NCBI GenBank assembly: GCA_030035585.1
Contig: CM057472.1
Location: 87,727,601-87,791,600 of the forward strand
DNA from: Dugong dugon
Taxonomy: Eukaryota; Chordata; Mammalia; Sirenia; Dugongidae
DNA length: 64,000 nt
Direction: 5' to 3'
The position numbers were made by a program, and so were the translations under genes. Within the stretch, counting starts at the first letter, position 1; every line of letters begins with the position of its first letter. Positions 1 through 13,551 of the stretch are shown piece by piece. Below the pieces are notes generated by a model. It ran no database searches, was not told the origin of the DNA, and worked only from the letters and a program-made list of their open reading frames with translations.

Positions 1-253
1 TAGATTTGTTGCTGTCCTGGCTTCAGAGCTTCTTTTTGGTCTTAACTTTGAATACATTCTCAAGTATGAGTTCCTCTCATTTCTTTTCTGACTGCTCCTT
101 CAATCTCAATATATCCCAACAGATGGAAGCTTATTTTTTAACTTAAATTTTCCTTCCTTAATTCCATCGAGTTACCACTAGAATCATTTCATTCCAGCAA
201 TTTGGTATACCTTTTGATATTGCTTCCTATTTCCTGGTCCTTTGTAAACAATA
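1..253. other. Intronic sequence without recognised features
   Basis: AT-rich. No exon, RNA gene or repeat recognised. Confidence 0.5.
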
Positions 254-463
254 GGGAGTTCCTGGGTGGTACAGCCATGAAGGAGCTCAACTGTTAAATG
301 AAAGGTTGGAGGTCCCAGTCCACACAGAGGTGCCTGGAAAGAAAGTCCTGATGATCTACTTCTGAAAAATCAGACATCAAAAACCCTGTGGAGCACAGTT
401 CTACTCTGACACACGTGAGGATGCCATGAGTTGGAATGGACTGATGGCAACTGGGTTTTTTTT
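254..463 (+). mobile_element. tRNA-related SINE, long form
   Basis: The head (gggagttcctgggtggtac…) is followed by the middle segment with 'tgatctacttctgaaaaatc' and the RTE-like tail 'gagttggaatggactgatgg'. Diverged but complete, about 210 bp. Confidence 0.8.
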
Positions 464-2192
464 GTATGTTTATTTTGTTGTTGTTTTGTTTTTGGTGTAA
501 ACAACCTAAGAGGCACATTATTGGTGAAGTCTGAGGGAAAAACAGTCATTACTTCCAGTTGAGATTTTGGCTCCGTTTAGTGACATACTCATTTCTAGTT
601 TTTCCTTTTCATTCACATTCATTTCTAGTTTACCAGGACAGGCTTCAGGCTTAGTTTTGTGCTCAGTCTTTTCACAAACACTTAGAAAACAAAATAATAC
701 ACAAAATATATATTTTAAAAACTTTTTCAAAGAGAATTTATTAATTAATTTATGTAGCAATTGTAATTGAGCACTTGCTATGGACTAGGCACTGTTCTAG
801 GCAATGGAAATAGAACAGTGATTCAGATGGTCAGGGTCTCTGTGGGCAGCATTGCCTTCTGTGCAAGCTTGTTTTCATTAAGTCTCTCTTCCCTTCCTAG
901 TACCTTCATGGTATCCCTGCCTACGTAGATTTATGTCTCCTTATCTTGACATCTTTACACTTCTTTTTACCCCTTATATCACCTAAATTTCATATCCTGA
1001 ATCGCATTTGGCCACCACTCAGCTTTTAGCTAACTCTATTTATAAACAGTCTGATTAAAAAAAAAAAAAAAAGCCCCAGATGATTGAATGTCTTAACTTC
1101 TGCATGCATTTGCTATTTAGTAGGCGGTGACGTTTTAACCCAAATCAATGACTTTCTATTGATGGGATTGCAGCCATCCCAATCAGGCCACTAGATAGAA
1201 TATGTATTTGGTTAGTGCCTCGTCCTGGCACCGCTCTGATTTCTCCTTTTTAGTCCTCTTCATCTAATCTCTCAAACAGTAAGGCCAGCCCTGACCACAA
1301 GTGTGATAGTTAAACAGATACCAATGACATCTTCCCCCAAGGCAAAGGAAAGACCATTTTTCAAATAATGGTGTAAGTAGGTCAAAGCAAATAGGATACT
1401 CACATTACAGGAGGAAGAAACTGCATATTTCATAAATACCCATGGATTTAGATAACTTTGCCTGCCCTGACTTTCCTTTTTTCAAATTAATTTGCCTGTT
1501 AGGTAAGGATCTCCTCAATGAAACTGATATTGGTGAACTCTCAGACCTTATACAGTTCTTGAGAGATAGCAAAAGCCTTCCCTGAAGTGCTAATCCCATA
1601 GTTTATCCCTTTAGGGGCTCAGTTGTGTGCATCTCACTGATAACGCTCCCTCCAGCACTTGAATATTGAAGAGGGGAGATATTTACACTTGGGTGACTTT
1701 TTTGGAGTATTAAATAATTGATTGTCTAAAATCTAAAAATTTAACTGGCTAACAGTAATACTTTGAGGGACTCAGTTAAATGGAAAAACAAATAAAAAAG
1801 TGCATTAAATTAGATGTGGCTAAGCAACATATTACTTGATGTTCCAATGCCGATCAGTTACATGACTAAGACAAATATTCAGTGCCCAACAGCTGCACCA
1901 GAAATTGCTTCTCACTCCATTTTAGAGGACGCTGAATTGTGCTAAAGTTTTAGAAGAGGCTGTTGGTAGATAAAGAGAATTAAAGAGACATCCAACATGG
2001 CATGGGTCCTTTCTCCATATATATATAGAGAGAATATTTGCACCTTGGGCTCATTAGCAAAATACATTAGCTATAGCTGACTGATTTGCACCTGGTGTCT
2101 ACCTTAGCTCTCCAAAGAGAGGAGATTTACATTTTAGCTTTTGAGCCTGGGAAGCTTTGAAAGGTCTCCCTATCAAAAATTAAACAGACATT
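464..2192. other. Intronic single-copy DNA
   Basis: Apart from the small MIR/L2 fragment at 767 I see no gene. The longest frames are about 60-85 codons and look random. Confidence 0.5.
767..840 (-). repeat. MIR/L2-like fragment
   Basis: 'gagcacttgctatggactag' and 'cactgttctaggcaatgg' resemble the MIR/L2 end. Confidence 0.5.
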
Positions 2193-2360
2193 TGGAAGCC
2201 CTAGTGGTGCAGTGGTTAAGAGCTCAACTGCTAACCAAAAGGTCAGCAGTTCAAATCCATCAGCTTCTCCTTGGAAACTCTATGTCCTGTAGGGTCACTA
2301 TGTGTCAGAATCGACTCAATGGCAATGGGTTTTTTGGTTTTGTTTTGTTTTGTCTTGTTT
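2193..2360 (+). mobile_element. tRNA-related SINE, short form
   Basis: The head (ggaagccctagtggtgcagt) with pol III box-like sequences is followed by 'ctccttggaaactctatg', the RTE-like tail and a TTTTG-rich end. Confidence 0.9.
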
Positions 2361-2489
2361 TTTGGAAGTATAAGCATACCGTATTTTTTTCTGGATGACA
2401 CATTTGCCAAAGCTCGCCTTTTTATTTTATTTTATTTTAGATGTAAGCAGTATTGATATGCACATTACTTTTTTTATTCACATTACTTT

Positions 2490-2690
2490 TGAAATGAAAT
2501 TCCAGGAGTTTTAGCCCTGGAATGGACCAAAGAGATCATCTATTACAATTTCCTTCTCAGGCAAACTGAGACCCAGCGAGGTGAAGGAACAGATTTAAAA
2601 TCTCACAAATATTTAGAAGCCTGGCCAGGACTAGACCCCAAGTCGGTCTAATTTCCAGCATAGGTCTTCTCCATCTCTTGCACTGACACT
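2490..2690 (-). repeat. MIR-superfamily SINE remnant
   Basis: 'aaagagatcatctattacaa', 'gcaaactgagacccagcgag' and 'ggactagaccccaag' are in MIR order. Confidence 0.6.
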
Positions 2691-3730
2691 ATAGCTGCTT
2701 GAGCAGACATCTTAGATACAGGATATTTCCTCTTTTCATTAAGAGATCATCTAAGATCGTATATTCTGTGATATGCATTAAGCAGTTTATAAGATGTCTC
2801 TGTCTTTCAAATTAGTTTAATTGCAATAAAATTTAACACTTAATTATGTGTTAAAATGCTTCACCAGGTTCAAACTTCCATTCCGTTTTGATGCTTAGTT
2901 TAGTTACTTCTCATTTGTTGGATTTAAGGAGGGGTTGAAGAGGCAACTGGCACTGGGTAACTTCAATCTAAGGTGGCATCCAACTCTAGCCAGAGTCTTT
3001 TCTAATCACCACACTCCTTACAGTCTCTGATAATTATCAATACATTGGGTAAATAAGTAGCTGTGTCATGAGAGAGAGGAAGAGCTAGAAGCATGCTAGG
3101 GGTGACTCTCTGCCTGTCAGTTGGAGGGAGGAGGAAAGATAGATTCGTAGTGTTTGTAAGTAGCAGAAAGTATGTTGGAGAAAACTAACTACTGGGAAAA
3201 GGATGTGTCAGGAAGATGGATTACCCCAGGAAGTCAGAACCACTCTCCCCTTAGGTAGCAGGCCACTTGGATATAATCTGCTAGCTGTCCGTCTTGTCCT
3301 AGTGTCTCTGTCTTTCCGCTCCTTGGCACTGCCAGTGGCTAGCCTGCACCTTGTAGATCTAATGCAGCCAAGGAGCCTTCAGAATAACTAAAGAGCTGCT
3401 AGACCCAAAGAGGAGGGCAGCTTGTTTTTGCAAGGAGTGAATATTCAGCATGCACACTTCTTCTATCAGAATTCCCAGGAGCTCACAGAGAGATGGAGCC
3501 TATGGGGAAGCCTCTTTAAATGAGCACCTTATTAGAGAACGATCCTGTTAGGTGAATAAAAGGCTGATTACATACCCAGAGGTGCACCGTAATGAGGCTC
3601 AGAGTAATGAAATGAAGCAATCTGCTGCACTTTGTGTCTGGACTTGAGCCTGAGCCTTTCAAAGTGGCATCTGGAAGAGGAAAAGGCTCTGGGAAAAACC
3701 ACACAATAGGCTGAAAATATTTCTCATCCT

Positions 3731-3752
3731 CCCCCCCACCCGCCCCCCACCA
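3731..3752. repeat. C-rich run, G4 motif on the minus strand
   Basis: C7, C3 and C6 runs separated by A or G; on the minus strand this can form a G-quadruplex. Confidence 0.5.
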
Positions 3753-4384
3753 AAGGGATATAGGACAGATTTCCTAGGTTGTAGTTTTGAAGAAAGAACC
3801 CTGATGTGAGAGGGAAGTGGGGTGTGGGCATTGCCACCTCACATTGCTGAACCAGAGACACCCCAGCTTTTGTTTAAGGCTGTATGGCCTGGGGGACCCT
3901 GCTTGTCTTTCTAAAGCCATGGGGGGGTGCCTGGCCAGAGGGTTCTAGCAAAGCAACTCAGCTCTGTTAACTGGAGATTTATGTGGAAGTTTGAAGCAGT
4001 GGTCATTATGTTCCCTAGAGGCATTAGTGAACATGAACCTACCTTGCACCCTTATGAAATAATTACATAAAGCAAGGGCCACAAGTCAAAACAGCCAACG
4101 TTGGCTATCTCTACCTGGTCTGGTTTTTATTCTAAGCCTTCCATGGGAGTAGCTGCAGCCTGGACACCCATTTCACTGAAAGCTTGCTGGCCTTGGTGAT
4201 CTGTGAGGGAGGATTTCTTTTTAGGTCCATTATTATCCTAAATAATTCATTTCAAGGAACAAAGATCTTTGACTATGATTCTCTCCTTGCAGCCCACCAC
4301 TTTTTCCCCCAAAGCACAGGTAGGGTTCTGAAGTCTATGGAGGACTCTCCCCTCTGAACCAGAATCTTGGATTCCCAAATGGGT

Positions 4385-4560
4385 CATGCCACTTGCTAGT
4401 AACGTGACCTCATGCTATTGTCCAATATCTATGAGCCTCATTTTACTCATCTGATAAATGGAGGCAGCAATAGTTTCCCTGCCTTTTACCCTTTCCTTAG
4501 CATACGTGAGATTTTGAGAGTGCTTTATACACTATTGTGAACCATTGTAGGTAAGCTACT
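4385..4560 (+). repeat. MIR remnant
   Basis: 'gccacttgctagtaacgtga' and 'cattttactcatctgataaa' match the MIR core. Confidence 0.65.
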
Positions 4561-5610
4561 CAAGGCACCTGATATATATTTTTAAATATCCTAAATAATC
4601 TTGTAATTCCTGGCTAATGCTATCTAGGGCCTTGCTCATCCCTGGGGCACGTAAGTAGTGTTTGTTTCAGAGCAAGATGCTCAAAAGCAAGACCGAAGAA
4701 TTTTGATTCCCTGGATTGTGTCATTAGGCTCTCTTCATCCTCTGGGTCTCTGTTTTCATCATCCTTATTTCACTGGGTAAAATAACTAGGTAAAATTTTA
4801 TCCTGAGGTGAAAGAAATCTCTTTAGAATGACCTTAGGGATATGGAGAGACCAGTTGCCATTAATACGATTAGTTTCCAAATTGTAAAAGGCTGAGATAG
4901 CGCTTGTTTCTCATAAGTTTTCAGTCTAAGACAACGTGGGTGCCTGTTAGTGTCACGGTGATGAGTGACACAGGCAGGCAAGCTGATAATTGAGGAACCA
5001 AATATCCCTTTCATCCTCCACCCTATCCCCATTTAATAGTCAACTTTCCTGTAAAAGTGTTTCATTGTTTCAAGAGGACAGTTTGGTGCTCATCTGTCAG
5101 AAGGAGGAGACTGATTTGTTTCTCCACGCAGGCTTCCCTCGGACTAAGGACCAAGGCTACTATCCAGCTCAGATCTAAGAAATAAAAGTCTGTGGCATTC
5201 AATGATTAAATAGTCAATATGTTCTCACTTCTCTGCTAATTTACCAAAGGGAAGAATATCTTCTCAATTTTGTTGCTTACTGGAAGTTTACCTTATCTTG
5301 GAAGCATGCCTTGATTTGAACAGATAAATCGCTTTAAAAGGATAAGTTAGTAGACATATTGTTTTATGAAATGGTAGTACTCTATTTGGGTCAATTAAAA
5401 TTACCATTCCATTGGAAAGAAAATGCCAAACAGGTTGGGGAAAGTGGTAGGAGAGGCAAGCTGAGATCATAGCAGCTACCTGAAAATGAAACAAAAAATA
5501 CTTAGTATTTAAAATAAGTCAATGAGTTACTGCTTTATTGGTTGTTAGACAAGGACACAAATACTGAGGGAAGTGATTGAGAAGTGAAGAAATATTAAAC
5601 TTATTTTGTA

Positions 5611-5894
5611 TGCTTTGGGGTGAAAACTCAGGCTCAAAAAGCTTAAGTAATTTGGTCCACATCATTTCAGAAGCATGTTAGAATCTGGATTTGAGTCTGG
5701 ATCTGGCTGACTCTGGCTTTGATGGTGAATTGGTGAGTTTTCATCATATTTTTTTGCTTTGGGGTGAAAACTCAGGCTCAAAAAGCTTAAGTAATTTGGT
5801 CCACATCATTTCGGAAGCATGTTAGAATCTGGATTTGAGTCTGGATCTGGCTGACTCTGGCTTTGATGGTGAATTGGTGAGTTTTCATCATATT
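5611..5894. repeat. 144-bp tandem duplication
   Basis: Copy 1 (5611-5754) and copy 2 (5755-5894) share 'tgctttggggtgaaaactc' through 'gagttttcatcatatt'. I see one mismatch, A at 5669 versus G at 5813. The unit contains a reverse MIR-like segment. Confidence 0.93.
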
Positions 5895-6060
5895 CTGTCA
5901 ATTCCCACTTCTTTAATTGGGTCTTTCTTTTAAAAAATATTTAAAATCATTATTAAGGCACAAACTGTTGGATGAGTGAGTTGATACCTAACTATCTATT
6001 ATCTTGAAATTTATTAAAAAGAGGATTTCATTCTTTCTTAAAAGTTGGAAAATCCATATC

Positions 6061-6176
6061 GGTTGTTGTTGTTGGTTGCTGTCCAGTCCGCTCCGACTCA
6101 TAACAACCTTATATATATAACAGCACAAAACATTGCCTGGTATCAATTACCATATCGATGACACATGCCCAAATAG
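6061..6176 (-). mobile_element. RTE LINE 3' end fragment
   Basis: The reverse complement of the RTE terminus: gttgttgttggttgctgtcc, then 'gctccgactcataacaacc' and 'caaaacattgcctgg'. Diverged and truncated. Confidence 0.8.
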
Positions 6177-7395
6177 ATGCTTTTTCTCTTTTGAATATTA
6201 TAGAAAAACACTTCCTATTTCTTGGCTCTTGAACCCGTTGATATTAACTTAGAGTGCACCTCTACCTATGAATCCCTAACAGGTTGTTCACTTTCAGTGA
6301 CACCTTCTTTCTAGTTGGAGAAATCTTTTAAATCACAGCCACCACATCAGAATTTCTTTCAGTTAGGATGACAGATCCAATATACTGCACGTGTGTGAGG
6401 TGCAGATAAAGGTAATCAGATCTCATGCTTCAGGGAGTAAACTGGTTACCTGTGATGGTCAGGAAGGAATTTGCCCCATTAGCATCCAGCAGGTACACAA
6501 GCCAAGTGCAGGATCCTGCTTTCTGATGTCATCAAGCTTTCTTATAGGATCTTATTAAGTACAGGACATGAAATCTAGACCTGTGACATAATGTGCTGTC
6601 TATAATAGTTGTTATACGTGGATAAGTATTTAATATGCAGCAAAATAAATACTGTGACAGTTGAAACAGAGTTCTGTTTAGATAACTCAGTGATTCATTG
6701 AAAACGAACTACTTAAAATCTTTTCTTGTTTCCTACAGGGATCTCAAAGTACCTTTCCAAAATGAGCTCATTAATCCTCATGAATATTCTGTCATATAAA
6801 TTCTGTTAAATTTCTCTGAAAACACAGGTCAGTCAATCTTACTAACTATTAAGTCCATATAGCACCACGTTTTTACCGCAGTCTAACCACCTTTATTGAC
6901 TTGAAATCTCATTAGAGATTTGACTTCTAAGATCATCCTTCTAGACTGAATTTTTTTGAATCTAGCTCACTCACTACATTCATCCCTTCAACAAGCTGTG
7001 GTAAGAGTCAATGATATGCAAAGTACTGGACCTAAAAACAGGGTTCATGAGAGCAGGAGAATTCATCCAAATATGCTCGGCTCAGCTCCATCCGTCCAGC
7101 CCTGCCTATCCCAAGAAGATTCCTTGTGACTTTCATCTACAGCTGCCTTCTTATTATACCGGTCATCACATCTCCAAGGCTTTGGTGATGTTTTTATACA
7201 CCTAGTCTGATGTTTTACATACATCTAGTCTGATTCATGATTTGGTCCTAAGAGGTGATAATGGATTTCCATTAATTCAGGTGACATTGAGAGAAAGTTG
7301 GTCATGTTCCATCTTGGAAAACCCTTGGTATGACGTTGGTTGTTTTGAAAACAATAATGATCCAGAGAGCTCTATTGTAGCATAGCTGCAGAGAG

Positions 7396-7441
<46 letters not shown>

Positions 7442-8458
7442 GATCAAGAACTCTTTATAACAAGATGATTAGATTTGAATTTGGCAAGGTTTTCCAAATA
7501 AATTCTAGAGAGAAGCCCCATACTGATTCTAGAAAAATGATAGACAAAAACAAGAGAGCATTTTGAGCTACCAATGTTTAAGTTTGGTTTGGTTTCATTT
7601 TATATTTTTTCTGAATGCTGTTTTAGATCAAGCCATGGCAGTGTCCAGACTTCTTGCTATTCTACTCAAAGAAAAGTCTGACATGAGAAATTGATTAAAT
7701 ACAATTGAGGGAAAAGATTTGCCAAACATTTAAATATTTCTTTTGAGCAATCATGTTTTGTTTACAAAGGAGATTGCAGTTTAAAAATCAAACTGTACTG
7801 ATCCCCTTCCTAACCTGTCTCCTAGTCCAGAATTTCTTCTCTTTAGCATTTGATTTATGAGAGATCAATTTATATTCACCTTTTCAGGACTTCGCTTCTA
7901 TAACCTGAAAACATACCTATATTTATGTAAAAGGGGGAGGGTGCTCTGCTTCTAAGTGACCAATAAAAGCAGTGTGAGCCTAGGAGGATAATAATAAGAG
8001 GTAAATAACTGGATAAAAGGGTTAGGCACCTTGATCTTCCATTGACTTGCTGTGAGATTTACACCAACATGTTAACCTCTCTGATCCTTACAGGATAATT
8101 GAAATGACTATTACCTACCACCAACTGAGAGTGAATGAGGTAGAGATAAAGCAGGAGCAGAAGACTGACCTTTGAGTAAATCCCTTCTAGAGGTTTAAAA
8201 GAAGGTGTCCTCATTTCTAACCAATGTCTTTCATGTGTTTATGATCTATTCACTAACCAGTTCTGATTTTATTCTGTCATTCTGTATACCGTCTCTCTAT
8301 CATCTCTTCACTTGTTTTTCATCTTTATAGTTGGGGTATGGTCAACACTAATTTTGTTTAAGTTAAAGGTCTATTTTGGAGATTTAAAACAAAATGTGGA
8401 TTTCACAATGTAGATCAAGAGATAAAGCACCTCTTTAAACCAGAGTTCACTTAAACCA
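6177..8458. other. Intronic single-copy DNA
   Basis: Only the (GT)20 run stands out. Nothing coding recognised. Confidence 0.5.
7401..7440. repeat. (GT)20 microsatellite
   Basis: An uninterrupted GT run of 40 bases. Confidence 0.95.
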
Positions 8459-8666
8459 GACCAGTTGCTGTCAAGTCAATTCTGATTTGTGTTGACCGCA
8501 TGTGTGTCGGAGTAGAACTGTGCTCCACAGAGTTTTCAATGGCTGACTTTTTTTAAAGTAGATCACCAGGCCTTTCTTCCAAGGTGCCTCTGGGTGAATT
8601 CAAACCTCCTACCTTTCTAGGTTAGCAGCCAAGCTTGTTAACCATTTGCACTACCCAGGGAGTCCT
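8459..8666 (-). mobile_element. tRNA-related SINE, long form
   Basis: A reverse-strand copy runs from the tail (agttgctgtcaagtcaattc) through the 'agatcaccaggcctttcttc' middle to the head complement (cactacccagggagtcc). Confidence 0.9.
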
Positions 8667-10108
8667 TATTTACTCAGGGCTTATTGAAAAAAAAAAAAAA
8701 AATCAGGAGACAAAGTGATTAGATATGGAATTGTAAAGCCCTGTTGGATGACCATAAATAAAGGTTAAAATCATAATCATTAGATTTCCCCTTATAAGCA
8801 AAGTGCCCTTGGGAAGGCAAAGAATGACCTAAGATCATCTGAAGTTCAGTCATATGATTACATTAAAAAAGAGAGAGAGAGAGAGATTCTTCATTCTTTT
8901 TTATTCTGTAGGGAATTACTATATCTAATTACTATTTGAAGACTCCAAACACCAACTCTTCTAAATTAATGTTCCCTTTGAAATTTCCAACGGTTATAGA
9001 ATTTGGTTATGTGGAAATTTACTGCACATATGGCCCAGCAAGAGAATAATTACACTTTATTGATATCTTTTCACAATGCCATGAGAAAAAGTGAAAAAGA
9101 AAATCTGGCTGAAGCTGTGAAAAATGAGATATATTTATAAACCTGAGATGTCGACTTTCCAAATTAGTTTCAAATCCAGATACCGCGTACATAAACTTGT
9201 ACTCGCCTTTGTGTTCTCACCAATGCAAACAAGAGAACACTCCATGATTTCTTAGGCATTAGATATATAAACAAAGATGTATAAGGTGTGTGTGTGTATG
9301 TATTTGTGTATCTACATGATCCAGAATTCACTGGCCTTATCCACCATTTCTATGATTGTTCCTTAATACATAAACTCCTCAAAATCTTACCTTAGAAATA
9401 AATATTAATGTATGTGAAAATTCTCTTCTTCCCATCAGCTTTGATGATAACATTAATCTATGTATATTAACTATTCCGCTGGGTGGATAAACTGTACTTA
9501 CCTCTTTGCCTGGAGGTTGCTTCGTATTAAGGTATACCAGATCCATGTATCATAAAATGACATGAACGGAAATTCCTCCTCCCTCATTTATTTATTTTAA
9601 AAAATTCACTGCTTACAAACATGTGTGTATTATGTATGTGTGTGTGTGTATACATATATATCACTGAGCACTAATTATACCTGTATAGTGTCACAAGGGT
9701 GTTTTTTTGTTTTTTGTTTTTTCTGCTTGTAATGTTATATTAAATTTTGGCAGAAGCTTGAAAATTAATTATAATCTACTTGTCTCAACATTTCATTGCA
9801 GTGGAGGAATGAGAAGAGAGGAAAAGAGAATAGCAATGCGCCGATTAGACGAGAGGCAGCACTTGTTTTACAAAAGGATCATGACTTGTCCAGATTCTAT
9901 TTAGAGTATTTTTAAGGGCTTAATAGTTAGCTGCAGTAATACATTCATTAACATCACGAGTTACACAACCGGTGGTTGAATAGGGAAGATGACAGCTAGA
10001 ACTCAGGATATTAGAAACAAATACAGAAGATATCTAACTTCAACACAACCTAGAAGAATGCAAATGAATACAGCCAACAGAAACAAAAGCAGACACTGGT
10101 TAGGTGAT
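8667..10108. other. Intronic single-copy DNA
   Basis: AT-rich with short TG/TA tracts near 9285 and 9625. Nothing coding recognised. Confidence 0.5.
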
Positions 10109-10505
10109 GTTATGGATTGAATTATATTTCCCAAAACACAGATGTTGAAATCTTAAACCCTGATACCTGTGAACGTGCCTATGCTTGGAAATAGGGTATT
10201 TGAAGATGTTATCAGTTAAAGTAAACCAGGTCATACTGGTTTAGGGTAAGTCCTAATCCAATATGAAGGCTATCCTTATGAAAGAGAAGAGACGCAGAGA
10301 GACAGACAGAGAAAGATGCATCTACAAGTCAAGGAGTTCCTGGGGGCTACCAGAAGTTGGGAGAAATAAGACAGAGTCACCCCTTAGAGACTTTGGAGGG
10401 AACATGGCCCACCCAACATGTTGATTTGCACTTTTAGCCTCCAGAACTGTGAGACAATAAATTTCTGTTCTTATTAGTCATCTGGTTTGTGGTATTTTGT
10501 TAAAA
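10109..10505 (+). mobile_element. MaLR-type LTR remnant
   Basis: It starts tgttatggattgaattata and has 'cctccagaactgtgagacaa' followed by aataaatttctg and 'ggtttgtggtattttgtt', a layout typical of mammalian ERVL-MaLR (MLT1/MST-like) LTRs. No internal genes; the subfamily was not resolved. Confidence 0.75.
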
Positions 10506-10774
10506 GGGAGGTCGTCTGTTCAAGGAAGCATGAATGGGGCTGAAGGGCTGTGTAACCAGTGACAAGAATGAAATTGGCTCCTCCTCCTCTTATCTTTACT
10601 TGGAGATCAGAAGAGACACAAGCCTTTCCTCATTCATTCATTCCACAGAAACTGCCTTTCTAAAACAGACCTTTACTGAGGATCTGTGATGGGTCGCTTG
10701 TTGAGGGGGGTGGAAGCAAAGTGGTACAACTCATCCCATCTGCCATGCGCTGGAGGAACTTTCAGCAAATGTGG

Positions 10775-11010
10775 TGTGAAGAAAAGGGTCTGAGATTTGG
10801 ATTCAGAAGCCTAGGGTTTTTTCATGGATTAAAATCCTTGTTTTGTCTCTTGGTGGCTTTGTAATCTTGCACAGGTTCTTTAACCTCTTGAGCACCAGTT
10901 ACCTTATCTGTGAAATGGAGATGCTGACCATGCGTTCCGCAGGGGCCACTGTGATAATTAAATGTGATGGCTTATGGGAAAGCTCTTTGAAAATAATCAA
11001 GGTGCTAAAA
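10775..11010 (+). repeat. MIR remnant
   Basis: 'ttgcacaggttctttaacct', 'ccttatctgtgaaatggaga' and 'gtgataattaaatgtgatgg' follow the MIR order nearly end to end. Confidence 0.75.
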
Positions 11011-11649
11011 TTATCTGCTTTTAATTATGAGGCATTTTGATTAATTCAAGATGATAGTAGAGTCAGATCACAAAGGAATCAGCCATATAAATGCCATGAA
11101 TACGGGAAGAGTTATCAATAATGGAAGAACATTATAAATGTGTAGATAGGTGCTGGCTTCACGTATGTACAGTATATAGAGTCTTGTGCTTAGAAGAATT
11201 TTGATCTTGGTTTGATGCTCTGCTGTCACCATCTTGAAAGTGTTGATAATTTTTTTTGAAAGGTTTCACATTTTGATTTTGTACTGCGCCTCATAAATTA
11301 TGTAGCCAGTCTTGGTTGGCACATACTGAGTTTATACATACTTACATATTAACTGTTGTTATTTATTTATACATCTATCAGTTATCCATCTGTTCATCCA
11401 TCCATACTTAATGGACATATTCTCCTATGCAAGATAGGAGTCACTTGACAAATGAAAGTTGGATGTATGTGTCTGGAGCCCAGGAAAGAAGATGAACTTG
11501 AAAAAACAATGTGAGATCTAATATATATTAGTAATTGAAAGCCTCCCATATGCCAAAGTCAAGCACAATGATATTATGTGTATTATATATGTTATAGGTG
11601 ATATATATATATTTCATAGGATACATTAGAGATACTAGTAATATATCTT

Positions 11650-11800
11650 ATTTTCTCTTTACAAAACTCTTACAAGATAAGTATAATGTTTGCCCTGTTT
11701 CTCAAATAAGGAAACTTACGTTTTAGAACATTTAAACAACTCGTCCAAGGTCGTAGAGCTAGTAAGTTGCAAAATGGGATTGGAACTTATAGCTTCCTGA
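11650..11800 (-). repeat. MIR remnant
   Basis: 'ataaggaaacttacgtttta' and 'cgtccaaggtcgtagagcta' match reverse MIR. Confidence 0.65.
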
Positions 11801-11859
11801 TATACTATACCTCGGGGAGGAATAAAACTTAAAGTGGTTAGTAAGCATTTATGTTCACC

Positions 11860-12015
11860 AGAATCACTGAGACAGCTTGTCAAAATGCAGATTCCAGGGG
11901 CCCATATCCAGAGATTCTCAGTCTATAGGTCTGAAATGAGGCCAGGAGTCTGCATTTTAAACAAGCACTCCAAGGGATTCTGATGCAGGTGGTTTCCAGG
12001 CACACTCTCCAAACA
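11860..12015 (+). mobile_element. MER5A-like hAT remnant
   Basis: 'agaatcactgagacagcttg', 'agattccaggggcccatatc', 'agtctgcattttaaacaagc' and 'tgatgcaggtggt' match the MER5A nonautonomous DNA element as I recall it. Confidence 0.7.
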
Positions 12016-13263
12016 CTGAATGAAAGATTACTCATGTTGTGTTTGTAACATTTGCATATAATTTAGAGAATGAGTGGTAACCAAGTCCAAAAGCAGGGCA
12101 CTAAGAGTAAGAATTAAGAAATGATCTCTCTTGGTCCTCCTTTCTAATTTTGCTGCCGTAAGAATGGCATCCATATAGATTGAAGACAACTTTGCTCTTC
12201 TCCTTATGCAAACTATGTCTTTCTTATAAAAACTCAGCCCCTCCCTCCAGTCATGTTCCAGGTCCAAAAGAAGTTTCCCTCTAGAGTACCTTGCAAAGTA
12301 GCTCTCTCTTGAGGACTGCTCATTAGTTCACCCTGGAACACTATGATATTTGTTTCCCATAGAATCCCTAACAGCCTTCACCTATCATTACCTCCCAGAC
12401 ACCCATTGCTTGCTGAAAGGCTCTTTCGGTTACCAGTGTTGTTTTGTCTTTAAAATCTTTGATCAAGGCCACAAGTAGCCTTGACTGTCTGGCCCCTTGG
12501 TGAGGAAGGAATAAACTCAGTGAACACCAGTGAGAGATCACAGCGTTTTCCTCTAATAACTTTGTGGCATCTCTGGCTGCCCTTTTTATGTGCTTGCCAT
12601 TGTGCTTTCCCACATCAATCTCATAAAGCATCCCTTTCCTCATGCTTGACATATTGATATCATCCCACCACAGCTAAAACACAGACCAGTGTAATATGGG
12701 CAGGTGATGGAATTATTTGCAATGCACAGAAATCTCTGCTGATGTTTAAGGCTGGTGTAACATTAAACACATTACTTTTACTGACAGGCATTTTCATTAC
12801 ATCCACACCATGCAGGTGGAGAATCTGAAGTGAAATCTTGTTTATCCCAACTGGGTCTGTGCAATAAAATTAAAATTGTGTGTATTCATGTGCATGTGTG
12901 TGTGTGTGTCCTTCCCTCTCTATGTATTCATCTTTGCAAAATCCACACCTTCTTGTTTAAATCACATCTAGATTTACTTGGGGGCAGGGGGTGGGGGATG
13001 ATATACATCCCAGAAACCCTAGAGTAAAGCAATCACCTTTTGTCAGACCAGTATTTTTATGGTTGGTGATGTCACATGGGTAGGTTGGATGTTATTCGGA
13101 GGACCAATATGAGATAGGTCAAGATGAAAAGTAGCCTAGGAAAGATCGAGAAAGACCAAGTTCTGAAGACCAGTTAGTCCTCCAGAGTGAGCTAATGTGT
13201 ATCATGGTCTCATCAGAAAGAGAATCATGACCAGTGTAGCTAAGAAGAGAAGGTGATAGTAAT
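12016..13263. other. Intronic single-copy DNA
   Basis: Frames of 79 and 94 codons on the minus strand (12028-12652) match no family I know. Confidence 0.45.
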
Positions 13264-13295
13264 CGTAATAATAATGATAATAATAATAATAAACA
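13264..13295. repeat. (AAT)n-like tract
   Basis: Imperfect AAT/GAT repeats just before an MIR. Confidence 0.8.
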
Positions 13296-13311
13296 GCAGC
13301 AACCACAATGA

Positions 13312-13520
13312 AAGGTAACATTTACTTGAGGATTTGTCTTGTGCCAGACTTGTCATATGTTTTACATTCATGTTTAAAATTAGAACCTCGTAGCAACCCT
13401 ATGAGATAGATAACTGTGATTATCACCTTTTTACCAGATAAGAAAAATGAAGCTCTTTTTCAAGGTTACACATCAAGTGATTCAAGGTCTGTTGACCACA
13501 GATCTTGGGCTCTTAACTCT
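13312..13520 (-). repeat. MIR remnant
   Basis: 'cgtagcaaccctatgagata' and 'ccagataagaaaaatgaagc' match reverse MIR. Confidence 0.7.
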
Positions 13521-13551
13521 TAAGAATCCTATATCTTTATAGAGGTGTCTC

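Larger units (their letters stand above)
2691..5610. other. Intronic single-copy DNA
   Basis: Contains the C-run at 3731 and an MIR at 4385. Otherwise no exon-like frame or recognised repeat. Confidence 0.5.

Noticed and set aside
12028-12652. Two neighbouring minus-strand frames as a small gene
   Set aside because: No known domain, no supporting splice or promoter signals, and lengths within chance expectation.
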